A stretch of 64,000 bases of DNA from an uncultured Woeseiaceae bacterium (GTDB lineage: Bacteria > Pseudomonadota > Gammaproteobacteria > Steroidobacterales > Woeseiaceae). Numbering within the stretch: the first letter of the stretch is position 1; every line of letters begins with the position of its first letter. The notes beneath the pieces are model-generated. The model was given only the letters and a program-made list of their open reading frames with translations, was not told the DNA's origin and did no database searches. The stretch covers positions 248,001 to 312,000 of the forward strand of contig CALZJH010000002.1 of assembly GCA_945787845.1 (NCBI GenBank). The letters are read 5' to 3'. The position numbers were made by a program, and so were the translations under genes. Below, in pieces: positions 27,973 to 36,823 of this stretch.

Positions 27973-28749
27973 ATGGTACGAATCAGTCAAAAGCTGCTGT
28001 TGCTGGCGGCATTGTTCGCGCTTGGCGGCTGTGAATTGTTGCAGCCTCCCGGCGAAGACCCGGTGCTGGCAAAGCTGAGCGAGCTTGAGCGCCGCATGCA
28101 GGCGATCGAGCGCGTGGTGCAGAACCAGAGCCTCGTCAATCTCACGCAGCAGGTGAACGCGATGGAACGTCGCGATGACGAGTTCCAGGGGCGGGTCGAG
28201 GAACTCGAGCACAACTCCGAGACGACGGCCGACCGTCAGCGCCAGCTGTACGCGGACCTGGACGCGCGCATCCAGGAACTCGAGGCGAAAGTCCAGGCCA
28301 GCAACGCGCCGGGTGTGATGGACGGTGGCACGCTCTCGCCCGGACAGCTGCCCGTGCCCGGCGGCTCGGATCGCGATAACTACCAGGCCGCATTTGAACT
28401 GCTCAAGGAGCAGCGCTACGAGCCCGCCGGCATGGCGTTCAAGCAGTTCCTCGTGACCTACCCGGACAGCGAACTCGCCGACAACGCCCAGTACTGGCTG
28501 GCCGAGTCGCACTATGTGACGCAGAAGTTCGACAGGGCCCTGGCGGAGTTCGAGGTCGTGATCACCAAGTTCCCACGGTCACGGAAAGTGCCTGATGCCC
28601 TGCTCAAAGTGGGCTACTGCAATTACGAACTCAAGGACTGGGCGGCGGCCAGGGCGGCTCTCGCGCGTGTGCAGTCCGAGTACCCGGATACGACCGCTGC
28701 CAGGCTGGCGGGACAGCGTCTGTCACGGATGGAAGAGGAAGGCGTCTAG
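27973..28749 (+). CDS. cpoB: Tol-Pal cell-division coordinator CpoB
   Basis: CpoB links peptidoglycan synthesis by PBP1B to Tol-driven outer-membrane constriction. The 258 residues have an N-terminal coiled coil (SELERRMQAIERVVQNQ...) for trimerisation and a C-terminal TPR domain from about residue 135 (NYQAAFELLKEQRYEPAGMAFKQFL, QYWLAESHYVTQKFDRALAEFEVV, DWAAARAALARV). Unlike the soluble periplasmic E. coli protein, this one appears to be a lipoprotein: LFALGGC gives Cys20 as a lipidation site. It closes the tol cluster, nine bases after pal. Confidence 0.94.
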   Translation: MVRISQKLLLLAALFALGGCELLQPPGEDPVLAKLSELERRMQAIERVVQNQSLVNLTQQVNAMERRDDEFQGRVEELEHNSETTADRQRQLYADLDARIQELEAKVQASNAPGVMDGGTLSPGQLPVPGGSDRDNYQAAFELLKEQRYEPAGMAFKQFLVTYPDSELADNAQYWLAESHYVTQKFDRALAEFEVVITKFPRSRKVPDALLKVGYCNYELKDWAAARAALARVQSEYPDTTAARLAGQRLSRMEEEGV

Positions 28750-28835
28750 TGCTAACAGGCCCTGGCTTGTCATCCGAAATATTTCCGGTATGATGCCGCC
28801 GGCATTGCGGCCTGTTCTGGCCGGATTCCCTGTGC

Positions 28836-28911
28836 GGGGGTATAGCTCAGTTGGTAGAGCATCGGCCTTTTAAGCCGCTGGTCCCAGGTTCGAGTCCTGG
28901 TGCCCCCACCA
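28836..28911 (+). tRNA. tRNA-Lys (anticodon UUU)
   Basis: A full cloverleaf can be drawn: acceptor GGGGGTA (28836-28842) pairs with TGCCCCC (28901-28907), the D arm is GCTC-AGTTGGTA-GAGC, the anticodon loop CTTTTAA (28867-28873) reads lysine codons, and the T arm is CCAGG-TTCGAGT-CCTGG. The discriminator A is followed by an encoded CCA. The top of the anticodon stem has one T-C mismatch. It lies 86 bases after cpoB and eight bases from a convergent gene. Confidence 0.97.
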
Positions 28912-28918
28912 CATTGGC

Positions 28919-29572
28919 CTAGAATCGAAACACGACACCCGCACGAGCCTCCCATTGCGTCAGGGTGCGGGAATCGACCTGTACGAGGCAGGAACTCCCT
29001 CCGCCGTCGCTGCTGCAAAAGAAAGTGCTGTCACTGTCGACAAACGTCGTAAAGACGCGTGCTTCGAGCCTGAGACCAAGCCGGTTTCTGGCTGCAATCT
29101 GGATACCGCCACCGAGCGAGGCCGAAAAGTAGCTCTCCGAAGAAGCGTCGTCGAATGACGGATCAAATCGGGACGCCCCAACGCCAAGGGCGATAAACGG
29201 GCGGGCCATGTCACCGTCGAAGAGATACGTTCCGCCGAGGTGAAGATACTCGACATCGAGATCGATGACGGGGTCATTGGCGAAGAAATCACGCGTGTCT
29301 GCCTCGGTGCTCTGCCTCGCGTAGATTAACTCGTACTGGCCAATGGGGTTGGCGAGTATGTTGAACGCGAAGCCAAGTGCCTGCGAGTCGCGGAGCTCGA
29401 TTCGTCCGCCGCCACCATCCGTCTCGTAAAATTTCCCGCCAAATCGATACGCCACAATGGGCGTAATCTCGAACTTGAGCGCGGGTTCGGGATCCTGCGA
29501 CCAGGACGGTAGCGGCAACAGCAGGCCCAATAGCACCGGTCCGAAAAAAGACTTCCTGAATCTCATGCTCAT
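28919..29572 (-). CDS. outer-membrane beta-barrel protein
   Basis: A 217-residue precursor: signal peptide MSMRFRKSFFGPVLLGLLLPLPSWSQ, then an OmpW/OmpA-like small barrel with strand repeats such as FEITPIVAYRFGG, YELIYARQST, VEYLHLGGTYLF, RPFIALGVGASRF and a terminal phenylalanine (ARAGVVFRF). Two cysteines in a Gly/Ser-rich loop (FFCSSDGGGSSCLV) may form a surface disulfide. ATG 29572 has GAGAAG about nine bases upstream. No function can be assigned. It converges on tRNA-Lys and diverges from thrA. Confidence 0.78.
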   Translation of the reverse strand: MSMRFRKSFFGPVLLGLLLPLPSWSQDPEPALKFEITPIVAYRFGGKFYETDGGGGRIELRDSQALGFAFNILANPIGQYELIYARQSTEADTRDFFANDPVIDLDVEYLHLGGTYLFDGDMARPFIALGVGASRFDPSFDDASSESYFSASLGGGIQIAARNRLGLRLEARVFTTFVDSDSTFFCSSDGGGSSCLVQVDSRTLTQWEARAGVVFRF

Positions 29573-29741
29573 CGCGATGATCTTCTCACTCGATGTTGAG
29601 GGATTCAAACTCTTGCTCGAGCGCCGCGCGCAACAACTTCCGGGCGGCTTGCCGGTTTTCAAGAGGTTTCAGCTAAAACAGCAGACGCGGGCCCCAAGTG
29701 CCGTTATCATGCACGCTTTTGCGGACAGGGCTTTCGGGAAC

Positions 29742-32228
29742 GTGGCGAAAAAACGCTGGAAAATCCACAAGTTTGGCGGCAGTAGCCTGGCGGATTCCGC
29801 CTGTTTCAGACGCGTCGCCGGCATCGTCATGGCGTTGCCTGAGGAACGGCTTGGCGTCGTCGTTTCGGCGATGGGCGGCATGACCGACGCGCTGCTGAAT
29901 CTCGCCGCGCTGGCGGAGCAGGACGACGCCTCGTTCGAGACAGAATTGCATACCATCGGCGAGCGCTACGCGGGCACCGCAAAGGAGCTGCTCGAGGGCG
30001 ATGGCCTGGTATCTGTCCTCGATGCGTGGAGTGCCGATGCGGACGACGTCAAAGACGTATTGAAAGCCATCGCGCTGGTCAAGTCCGCGCCGCAGCGCAA
30101 TCGCGATGTCGTCGCCGGATTCGGCGAAATCTGGTCGGCGCGCCTGCTGGCCGCCTACCTCGCCCAGGAGACGCCCGAACGCGGCGGAACATGGGTCGAT
30201 GCCCGGGATGTTGTCACGGTTCACGAGACGGAGCTGGGGCCCGCCGTGCAATGGGAACAGTCCCAGGCGGGCTTCGACAAGACGGTGCCGGAGGGATTTG
30301 CCGGGATTGCGGTAATAACCGGTTTCATTGCATCCGATGAAGAGGGACTGCAGACCACCCTCGGCCGCAACGGTAGCGATTTCTCGGCGGCTATCTTCGC
30401 GTCGCTGAGCGATGCGGCAGAACTCACGATCTGGAGCGACGTCGATGGCGTCATGAGTGCCGATCCGAATCGCGTGCCGGACGCGCAGGTGATTGACAAG
30501 CTAACGTACAACGAGGCGATGGAGCTGGCGTATTTCGGCACTGCGGTGATCCATCCGCAGACTATGGGTCCGGCGATCAGCAAGGGCATTCCCGTACGGA
30601 TTCGCAACAGTCACAACCCCTCGCATCGCGGCAGTCTTATCGGCCCGGAATCGGAAGTCACCGACAACATCAAAGGCATCACCGCGATCGGCGGCATGGC
30701 ACTGCTGAACCTCGAGGGGTCGGGCATGATCGGTGTGCCGGGTACGGCCGATCGCCTGTTTGCATCACTGAAGACCGCGGGCGTCTCGGTCACGCTCATC
30801 TCGCAGGCCAGTTCCGAGCACTCGATCTGTATCGCCGTACCTGACGATATTGCGAAGCTTGCGCGGCAAGTCGTGCGGGATGCCTTTGCCGAGGAACTCG
30901 AGACTGGCCAGATCAACAGCGTCGAGATCACGAGCGGGCAGAGCATTGTCGCCGTGGTCGGTGACGGGATGGAAGGTACCCCGGGGATTGCCGCCAAGTT
31001 CTTCGGTGCGCTTGGCCGCGCCGGCATCAATGTGCGGGCGATCGCGCAGGGTTCGTCGGAACGCAATATTTCCGCGGTCGTGGATGGCGAGGACGTAACG
31101 CGCGCCCTGCGCGCGGTGCACTCCGGTTTCTACCTGTCTCACAAGACCCTGTCGGTCGGCATCATCGGCCCGGGCACGGTGGGAGCGACCTTGCTACGTC
31201 AGCTCGAGAAACAGAGCGAACGACTTGCTAACGAATTCAATCTTGATTTGCGCGTGCGGGCGATTGCGCGCTCGCAGACCATGTTGCTCGGGGAAAAACG
31301 CATCGATCTCGCGAACTGGGAAAACGAGTTCGAGTCGCACGCGGTTGATACAGACCTCGACCTGTTTGAGGAGTACGTCAATCCCGAGCATCTGCCGCAT
31401 GCCGTCATCATCGATTGCACGTCGAGCGAGAATATTGCCTCGCGCTATGCCGGCTGGCTGTCTCGTGGCATCCACGTGATCACGCCCAACAAGAAGGCCT
31501 TCAGCAGTTCCTTCGCCGACTACCAGGCCCTGCAGGCGGCGGCGAACGAGGGCAGTTCCCACTATTTCTATGAGACCACGGTCGGCGCTGCGCTGCCCGT
31601 GATCAGCACCCTGTGTGACCTCATATACACGGGTGACGAAGTGCGGACGATTCGTGGCATTTTCTCGGGCACGCTGGCGTACCTGTTCAACGTCTACGAC
31701 GGAACGACGCCGTTTTCCGAAATTGTCCGTGCCGCCAAGGAAAGTGGTTACACCGAACCCGATCCGCGCGACGATCTGTCGGGTATGGACGTAGCTCGCA
31801 AGCTGACGATTCTTGCGCGCGAACTGGGTATTCCACTCGAGATCGGCGATTTCCCGGTGCGCAGTCTGGTGCCGGACGCGCTGCAGGACTGTTCGATTGA
31901 AGAGTTTCTCGACCAGCTCCCGAATTATGACGATGAGATCGAGGCGTTGTACAAGGAAGCGGCAGGCGCCAACAAACAGCTGCGTTACGTTGCGACGCTT
32001 GATGCCGACGGTCATGCCGCGGTAGGTCTCGAGGCCGTCGACGAATCGCACCCGTTCTGCAACATCAACCTGACCGACAACATCGTGCAATTTGAGTCCG
32101 AGCGCTATTCCGCCAATCCCCTGGTCATACAGGGACCCGGCGCGGGTCCCGAAGTGACGGCGGGCGGTGTATTCTCAGACCTCTTAAGGCTTGCGACCTA
32201 TCTCAGCAAGGGAATGGGCTATGTCTGA
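29742..32228 (+). CDS. thrA: bifunctional aspartokinase / homoserine dehydrogenase
   Basis: This fusion enzyme phosphorylates aspartate and later reduces aspartate semialdehyde to homoserine, the first and third steps towards threonine and methionine. About 828 residues: kinase domain starting at KFGGSS (10-13), with ATLGRNGSDFSA-type GRNGSDFSAA near 210; two ACT regulatory domains (about 310-460, GSGMIGVPG and AIAQGSSERNISAVV) for threonine feedback; and a dehydrogenase domain from about 470 (IIGPGTVGATLL, VTPNKKAF-like ITPNKKAF, SGYTEPDPRDDLSGMDVARK). GTG 29742 best fits family length; ATG 29709 would add 11 residues. No threonine leader peptide or attenuator was recognised. It overlaps thrB by eight bases. 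Confidence 0.96.
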   Translation: MAKKRWKIHKFGGSSLADSACFRRVAGIVMALPEERLGVVVSAMGGMTDALLNLAALAEQDDASFETELHTIGERYAGTAKELLEGDGLVSVLDAWSADADDVKDVLKAIALVKSAPQRNRDVVAGFGEIWSARLLAAYLAQETPERGGTWVDARDVVTVHETELGPAVQWEQSQAGFDKTVPEGFAGIAVITGFIASDEEGLQTTLGRNGSDFSAAIFASLSDAAELTIWSDVDGVMSADPNRVPDAQVIDKLTYNEAMELAYFGTAVIHPQTMGPAISKGIPVRIRNSHNPSHRGSLIGPESEVTDNIKGITAIGGMALLNLEGSGMIGVPGTADRLFASLKTAGVSVTLISQASSEHSICIAVPDDIAKLARQVVRDAFAEELETGQINSVEITSGQSIVAVVGDGMEGTPGIAAKFFGALGRAGINVRAIAQGSSERNISAVVDGEDVTRALRAVHSGFYLSHKTLSVGIIGPGTVGATLLRQLEKQSERLANEFNLDLRVRAIARSQTMLLGEKRIDLANWENEFESHAVDTDLDLFEEYVNPEHLPHAVIIDCTSSENIASRYAGWLSRGIHVITPNKKAFSSSFADYQALQAAANEGSSHYFYETTVGAALPVISTLCDLIYTGDEVRTIRGIFSGTLAYLFNVYDGTTPFSEIVRAAKESGYTEPDPRDDLSGMDVARKLTILARELGIPLEIGDFPVRSLVPDALQDCSIEEFLDQLPNYDDEIEALYKEAAGANKQLRYVATLDADGHAAVGLEAVDESHPFCNINLTDNIVQFESERYSANPLVIQGPGAGPEVTAGGVFSDLLRLATYLSKGMGYV

Positions 32229-33165
32229 CTGGGTGACCGCGTTCGCGCCGGCCTCGATCGGCAATGTCGGAGTGGGTTTCGACATGCTCGGTCTTGCGCT
32301 CGAAGGCGCTGGCGACAAGGTGCTCGCGCGACGGTCGGACGGCACCGGTGTCTCGGTCGCCGAAGTGCGGGGCCTCGATGGCGAGCTGCACCCCTATCTC
32401 TCCACGGACGCGAAGTCGAACACCGCGTCAATCGCCGCGCAGGCACTGTGGGACGCGCACGGCGATGGTCGTGGTGTGGAACTTAAAGTCCACAAAGGCG
32501 TTCCGCTGCAGTCGGGCATGGGCAGTTCCGCGGCTTCGGCAGTGGCCGCTGTCGTTGCGGTCAACGCATTGCTCGACGAACCGCTGCCAACACCCGAGCT
32601 GCTTGCTTTTGCGCTCGAAGGTGAGAAGTTCGCAAGCGGCGGCCTGCACGCAGACAACGTAGCCCCCAGCTTGCTGGGGGGGCTGGTGCTGTGTCCTCAG
32701 GTCTTGCTGCCCGATATTGTGCAGCTGCCGGTGCCCGATGGCGTCAGCGCTGCGCTGATTCACCCCGACCTGCAGGTCAACACGGCCCAGGCACGCAAGG
32801 GCCTTGCAAAGGGCTACTCGATGAAGATGTGGCTTGAACAGCAGGGCCTGTTAGCAGGCTTTATCGCGGCCTGCGCGGCGAGCGACATAGACCTCATTGG
32901 CAAGACTCTGCGTGACGTGATGATCGAGCCGCAGCGTGCTGCCGCCGTGCCGTGTTTCGACGCGGTTAAGGCGGCCGCCGAGAAGGGCGGTGCGCTCGGC
33001 TGCAGCCTGTCCGGCAGCGGGCCGAGTATGTTCGCTCTGTGCCGAACTGCGCATGCGCGCAATATCGCTTCGGCAATGGAACAGGCGTGCCGGTCGCAGG
33101 GGATAGGTTGCCAGTCGTGGGTTAGCCCGATGACTGCCCCGGGAGCGCGCATCGAGTCATCGTGA
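32221..33165 (+). CDS. thrB: homoserine kinase
   Basis: A GHMP-family kinase converting homoserine to O-phosphohomoserine. The 314 residues start TAFAPASIGNVGVGFDMLG; the phosphate-binding loop is VPLQSGMGSSAASAVAA near residue 95-110; the C-terminal motif GCSLSGSGPSMFALC is the third GHMP signature. It is the second gene of thrABC, overlapping thrA, and shares bases with thrC through TGATG. Confidence 0.97.
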   Translation: MSDWVTAFAPASIGNVGVGFDMLGLALEGAGDKVLARRSDGTGVSVAEVRGLDGELHPYLSTDAKSNTASIAAQALWDAHGDGRGVELKVHKGVPLQSGMGSSAASAVAAVVAVNALLDEPLPTPELLAFALEGEKFASGGLHADNVAPSLLGGLVLCPQVLLPDIVQLPVPDGVSAALIHPDLQVNTAQARKGLAKGYSMKMWLEQQGLLAGFIAACAASDIDLIGKTLRDVMIEPQRAAAVPCFDAVKAAAEKGGALGCSLSGSGPSMFALCRTAHARNIASAMEQACRSQGIGCQSWVSPMTAPGARIESS

Positions 33166-34460
33166 TGAGATATTTCAGTACACGCGGTGTCGGACCGGTC
33201 TCTCTGGATGATGCGTTACGCCTCGGCATCGCCTCCGATGGGGGCCTGTTCCTCCCGGAGGCGCTACCGCGCTTCGACATGTCGGAATTTGACGGGGCGC
33301 AGACGATTCCCGAGGTTGCACACGTACTGCTGCAGCCGTTTTTCGCAGGGTCCGCCCTGGTGGGCGACCTTGATTCGATTCTTGCCGAGACCTTTAGTTT
33401 TCCGATTCCGTCGACACCGCTGCCCGCCGGCGGCCGGGACGTTTCGTTGCTCGAGCTCTACCACGGTCCGACGGTCGCTTTTAAAGATGTCGGCGCCGGT
33501 TTCCTGGCGGCGTGCCTGTCGAGGCTCGAGGGGGATATCGAGAATCCGCTGACGATCCTCGTCGCCACATCGGGTGATACCGGTGGCGCCGTTGCGGCTG
33601 CCTTCGATCAACGGCCCGGCATGCGGGTCGTCGTCCTGTTTCCAGACGGTCGCGTTTCCGAGCGCCAGGCGCACCAGTTGTGTTGCTGGAGTGACAATGT
33701 TGTCTCACTGAAAGTGCAGGGCGCATTCGACGATTGCCAGGCCCTGGTCAAGGGTGCGATGGCGGACCCCGACTTAAGCCGCAGGCATCGCTTCAGTTCG
33801 GCGAACAGCATCAACATCGGGCGTCTTTTGCCGCAAAGCACGTATTACGCGGACGCGAGTATTCGCCACTTCCGTCGCACCGGTCATAAGCCCGGATTCA
33901 TTATTCCGACCGGCAATCTCGGCAATGCCTTTGCATGCATCATGGCGCGTGAAATGGGCCTGCCAATTGGCCCCGTCATCCTGGCGACCAACGCCAACCG
34001 TACGATCGCAGACTACTTTGAAACGCTGGAATGGCTGCCGCGTGCCAGCCTGCAGACGTTGGCGTCGGCCATGGATGTGGGGGATCCGAGCAACATGGAG
34101 CGATTGCGTCACCTGGTCGGTGACGCCGACGTGTTGCGGGAACAGATTGGCGTGTTGTCGGTCACCGACGAACAGATCGAAGCATCAATCAAGCAGGATT
34201 TCAGGGACTTTGGCTTTGCCACGTGCCCGCACACGGCGACCGCGACCCATACGTGGCGACAGCTGGATCCGGAACTTGCAGATCGTCATGACTGGATTCT
34301 CGTCGCGACCGCACATCCTGCAAAGTTCGAGACGATTGTCGAACCGTTGATCGGCACGGCAGTACCTGTACCTCCCGAACTCGAGGCGCTGCTTTCCCGG
34401 CCGGCAAAGTCGATTTCGATCGCGCCAACGCTGGCGTCTCTTGCTACAGTACTTGAATGA
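33165..34460 (+). CDS. thrC: threonine synthase
   Basis: The PLP enzyme that converts O-phosphohomoserine to threonine, the last pathway step. The 431 residues begin MRYFSTRG, the usual start of the E. coli-type (short) enzyme; K107 in HGPTVAFKDVGAGFL binds PLP, ILVATSGDTGGAVAAAF follows, and IIPTGNLGNAFA holds the phosphate group. ATG 33165 overlaps the thrB stop; a GTG immediately before is also possible. A NERD-domain gene overlaps its stop codon. Confidence 0.97.
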   Translation: MRYFSTRGVGPVSLDDALRLGIASDGGLFLPEALPRFDMSEFDGAQTIPEVAHVLLQPFFAGSALVGDLDSILAETFSFPIPSTPLPAGGRDVSLLELYHGPTVAFKDVGAGFLAACLSRLEGDIENPLTILVATSGDTGGAVAAAFDQRPGMRVVVLFPDGRVSERQAHQLCCWSDNVVSLKVQGAFDDCQALVKGAMADPDLSRRHRFSSANSINIGRLLPQSTYYADASIRHFRRTGHKPGFIIPTGNLGNAFACIMAREMGLPIGPVILATNANRTIADYFETLEWLPRASLQTLASAMDVGDPSNMERLRHLVGDADVLREQIGVLSVTDEQIEASIKQDFRDFGFATCPHTATATHTWRQLDPELADRHDWILVATAHPAKFETIVEPLIGTAVPVPPELEALLSRPAKSISIAPTLASLATVLE

Positions 34461-35014
34461 TGAATATCGACGAGGCGCCATGGATACTGCCGCTTGCAGC
34501 TATTGGTGTATTGCTGCTGATCTGGCTGATCTACAAGCGCTTCTTTGCGCGCGGCAGTTCGCTGGAAAACGCCCTGGCGGCTATCGGCTTCGACCATGTT
34601 GAAGAGCTGATCATCCCGAGCGCCGATGAGGGTGAAATCCAGGTCGATAAACTCATCCTGACGTCGAAGGGTCTGCTGATTCTCGAGATCAAAGATGTCC
34701 AGGGCACCGTGTTCGGCAGCGACAAGATGCAGGACTGGACGGTGATCGCCGCCGATCGTCGCTATACGTTTCCAAATCCTCAGCCCGCGTTATACGACCG
34801 CATTGCGGCCGTCCGTCAGATCGTTCGCCAGGTTCCCGTTGCCGGGCGCGTAGTGTTTCTCGACGGCGCGGATTTCACGAAGGGCGTACCGAGCATGGTC
34901 TGCAACGTCGAGGAACTGGTCGGGGAGTTTGGCGAGCCCGACAAGGCCGCAGCGAAGTTCAAGATCGAGGCGTTCACGCCTCACTGGGAACTCATTCGCA
35001 AGGCGGCAAGCTGA
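34457..35014 (+). CDS. NERD-domain (nuclease-related) membrane protein
   Basis: A 185-residue protein with one N-terminal membrane helix (residues 8-28) and a cytosolic NERD-type domain. The conserved core is visible: QVDKLILTSKGLLILEIKDVQG followed by WTV and later VVFLDGADFTKG. In this fold an Asp and the Glu-x-Lys of LEIKD correspond to the restriction-endonuclease-like active site. The biological role of such single-domain proteins is unknown. Its ATG overlaps the thrC stop, so it is translated from the threonine operon, and it overlaps tatD tail-to-tail by 23 bases. Confidence 0.78.
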   Translation: MMNIDEAPWILPLAAIGVLLLIWLIYKRFFARGSSLENALAAIGFDHVEELIIPSADEGEIQVDKLILTSKGLLILEIKDVQGTVFGSDKMQDWTVIAADRRYTFPNPQPALYDRIAAVRQIVRQVPVAGRVVFLDGADFTKGVPSMVCNVEELVGEFGEPDKAAAKFKIEAFTPHWELIRKAAS

Positions 35015-35795
35015 AAAAGCGGTTCGCATTCTCTGTCGTAATCTGCGCGACGTGCGCAACGCTTTGACCCCTCGCTTCTGCGACCACGCCCACCACCTCG
35101 GTCAGATAGGCCGGCTCATTGCGCCGCGTTTTCGGCCTTGGCTGCAGCGTGCGGGGCAAGAGGTAGGGTGCATCGGTCTCGATTAACAGCCTGTCGTCGG
35201 GAATGATATGCACGATGTCGTGCAGGTGCTTGCCGCGGCGTTCATCGCAGATCCACCCGGTAATTCCAATGTAAAGGCCCATTGCGAGGTACTCGCGCAG
35301 CGACTCGTGTTCACCGGTAAAGCAGTGTGCGACGGCGCGCGAGATATGCGGCAGTGCCGGTTCGAGCGTTTCGACGAAGTCGTCGTGTGCATCGCGTTGA
35401 TGCAGGAAGACGGGAAGGCCGGTTTCCCTGGCGATATCGAGTTGCCGGGCAAAGGCCTCCAGCTGAGCCTCGCGCGGCGAGAAATTCCGGAAGTAGTCGA
35501 GCCCGCACTCACCGACGGCGACCACGACATCTTTTTCGACGAGCGAACGAATCAGCGCATCGCTTTTGTCTGTGTAGTCTGAGGCGTGATGCGGATGTAC
35601 ACCCGCCGTCGAGAACAGGGCGCCATGACCTGCTTCGGCGAGCGCGGCGGCCAGCACGTTGCTCTCGTCGCTACTCCCGGTCACGACGATCCGCGCAACG
35701 CCGGCGGCGGCGGCGCGCTGCATCACCTCGGCGCGATCGTCGTCGAAACTGTCATGAGCCAGGTTGGCTCCGATATCAATCAATTTGTGTGTCAT
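34992..35795 (-). CDS. tatD: TatD metal-dependent hydrolase
   Basis: A TIM-barrel DNase/hydrolase linked to DNA repair and quality control. The 267 residues are collinear with E. coli TatD: LIDIGANLAHDSFDDDR, STAGVHPHHAS, VAVGECGLDYFRNFSPRE, VFLHQRDAH, HCFTGE, IGITGWICDERRG and LIETDAPYLLPR, which supply the His, Glu and Asp metal ligands. It has GANL where TatD paralogues such as YcfH have DTHCH. It lies three bases upstream of the ABC permease gene but on the 5' side of it, so it would be transcribed after the permease in the order ATPase, permease, tatD. Confidence 0.93.
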   Translation of the reverse strand: MTHKLIDIGANLAHDSFDDDRAEVMQRAAAAGVARIVVTGSSDESNVLAAALAEAGHGALFSTAGVHPHHASDYTDKSDALIRSLVEKDVVVAVGECGLDYFRNFSPREAQLEAFARQLDIARETGLPVFLHQRDAHDDFVETLEPALPHISRAVAHCFTGEHESLREYLAMGLYIGITGWICDERRGKHLHDIVHIIPDDRLLIETDAPYLLPRTLQPRPKTRRNEPAYLTEVVGVVAEARGQSVAHVAQITTENANRFFSLPPCE

Positions 35796-35798
35796 CGT

Positions 35799-36821
35799 CT
35801 AAAATTGTTCCCAGCGGAAAATTGCCGCGCCGACGGCGAGAAAGACGCCGCTCAGGAGCACCAGCGCAACCAGGCTAGGGGCGATATCGCCCAGCGTTGC
35901 ACCATCCAGAATGACGGCCCGGGCTGAATCCAGCACGTGCGTAAGCGGGAAGATCTTCGAAATCTTCTGCAGGATCTCTCCGGTTCCTTCCAGCGAAAAC
36001 CACACTCCCGACAGCATCATCATCGGCCAGTTGATCAGGTTCAGGAGACCGCCTGCCAGTTCTTCACTTGTGACCCTGGCGGACACAACCAGCCCGAGCG
36101 AGACCAGGGAAATCGCGCCGACCAGACCCACAATGAACAGGGTCATATAGCTGCCTTCCATGCGCGTGTCGAGCAGCAGGTGGGTGCCCGTATAGACAAC
36201 GGTCGTGATCAACATGATCAACACCATGCGCGATGCAATCTGCGCGGTGATGAACTCGAAGGATGTGAGCGGCGTGGCGCGCAGGCGCTTCAGGAAACCG
36301 TTCTTGCGGTACCGCACAATGACGTAGCCGACACCGAACAGGCAGCTGAACATCATGTTCATGCCGAGGATGCCGGGCAGTATCCAGTCCGCATACCGAA
36401 CCGGGGCGCCCGACACCTGTTGCTTGACGACGTTGCTGGTTGCGCTCGATGACGCCTGCAGAAGTGCGAGTTCGACGAAGTAACCTTTGGAAGCGGTTGG
36501 GTTGATCCAGTAGCGCGTTGGCGGTCCGATGTCGACCAGGAGGTCGAGCTGGTGCCGCTCGATCTTGAGCATGGCCTCGTCGATATTGTCATAGGCGACG
36601 AAACGCACGAAGCGGGTTTCGAGAAACGGGTGAGCGGATGTGTCGATGGTCTCTTCGGCCTGCAGTACGCCCACCGTGTACTCGTCGCGCTGCCCGTCGA
36701 ACGCGTAGGAAAGACCGAATACCAGCGCGACGGGGAGCAACAGGTTCCAGGCGAGCGAGGACCGGTCGCGCAGGAATTCCCGATTGCGTCCCATGAAAAT
36801 GGCGTAGATGCGTTTCAACAT
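35799..36821 (-). CDS. ABC-2 type transporter permease
   Basis: A 340-residue inner-membrane protein of the ABC-2 family. One helix near residue 25-40 is followed by a periplasmic domain of about 130 residues (DEYTVGVLQAEE, DLLVDIGPP), then five to six helices from about 160; LPGILGMNMMFSCLFGVGYVIVRYR and NWPMMMLSGVWFSLEG are typical. It pairs with the ATPase located two bases upstream. Such pairs export drugs, lipids or polysaccharides; the cargo here is unknown. tatD follows on the same strand after three bases. Confidence 0.88.
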   Translation of the reverse strand: MLKRIYAIFMGRNREFLRDRSSLAWNLLLPVALVFGLSYAFDGQRDEYTVGVLQAEETIDTSAHPFLETRFVRFVAYDNIDEAMLKIERHQLDLLVDIGPPTRYWINPTASKGYFVELALLQASSSATSNVVKQQVSGAPVRYADWILPGILGMNMMFSCLFGVGYVIVRYRKNGFLKRLRATPLTSFEFITAQIASRMVLIMLITTVVYTGTHLLLDTRMEGSYMTLFIVGLVGAISLVSLGLVVSARVTSEELAGGLLNLINWPMMMLSGVWFSLEGTGEILQKISKIFPLTHVLDSARAVILDGATLGDIAPSLVALVLLSGVFLAVGAAIFRWEQF

Positions 36822-36823
36822 CG

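Noticed and set aside
29573-29741. Possible threonine leader peptide and attenuator before thrA
   Set aside because: No short frame with runs of Thr/Ile codons and no terminator-like hairpin with a T tract was found.
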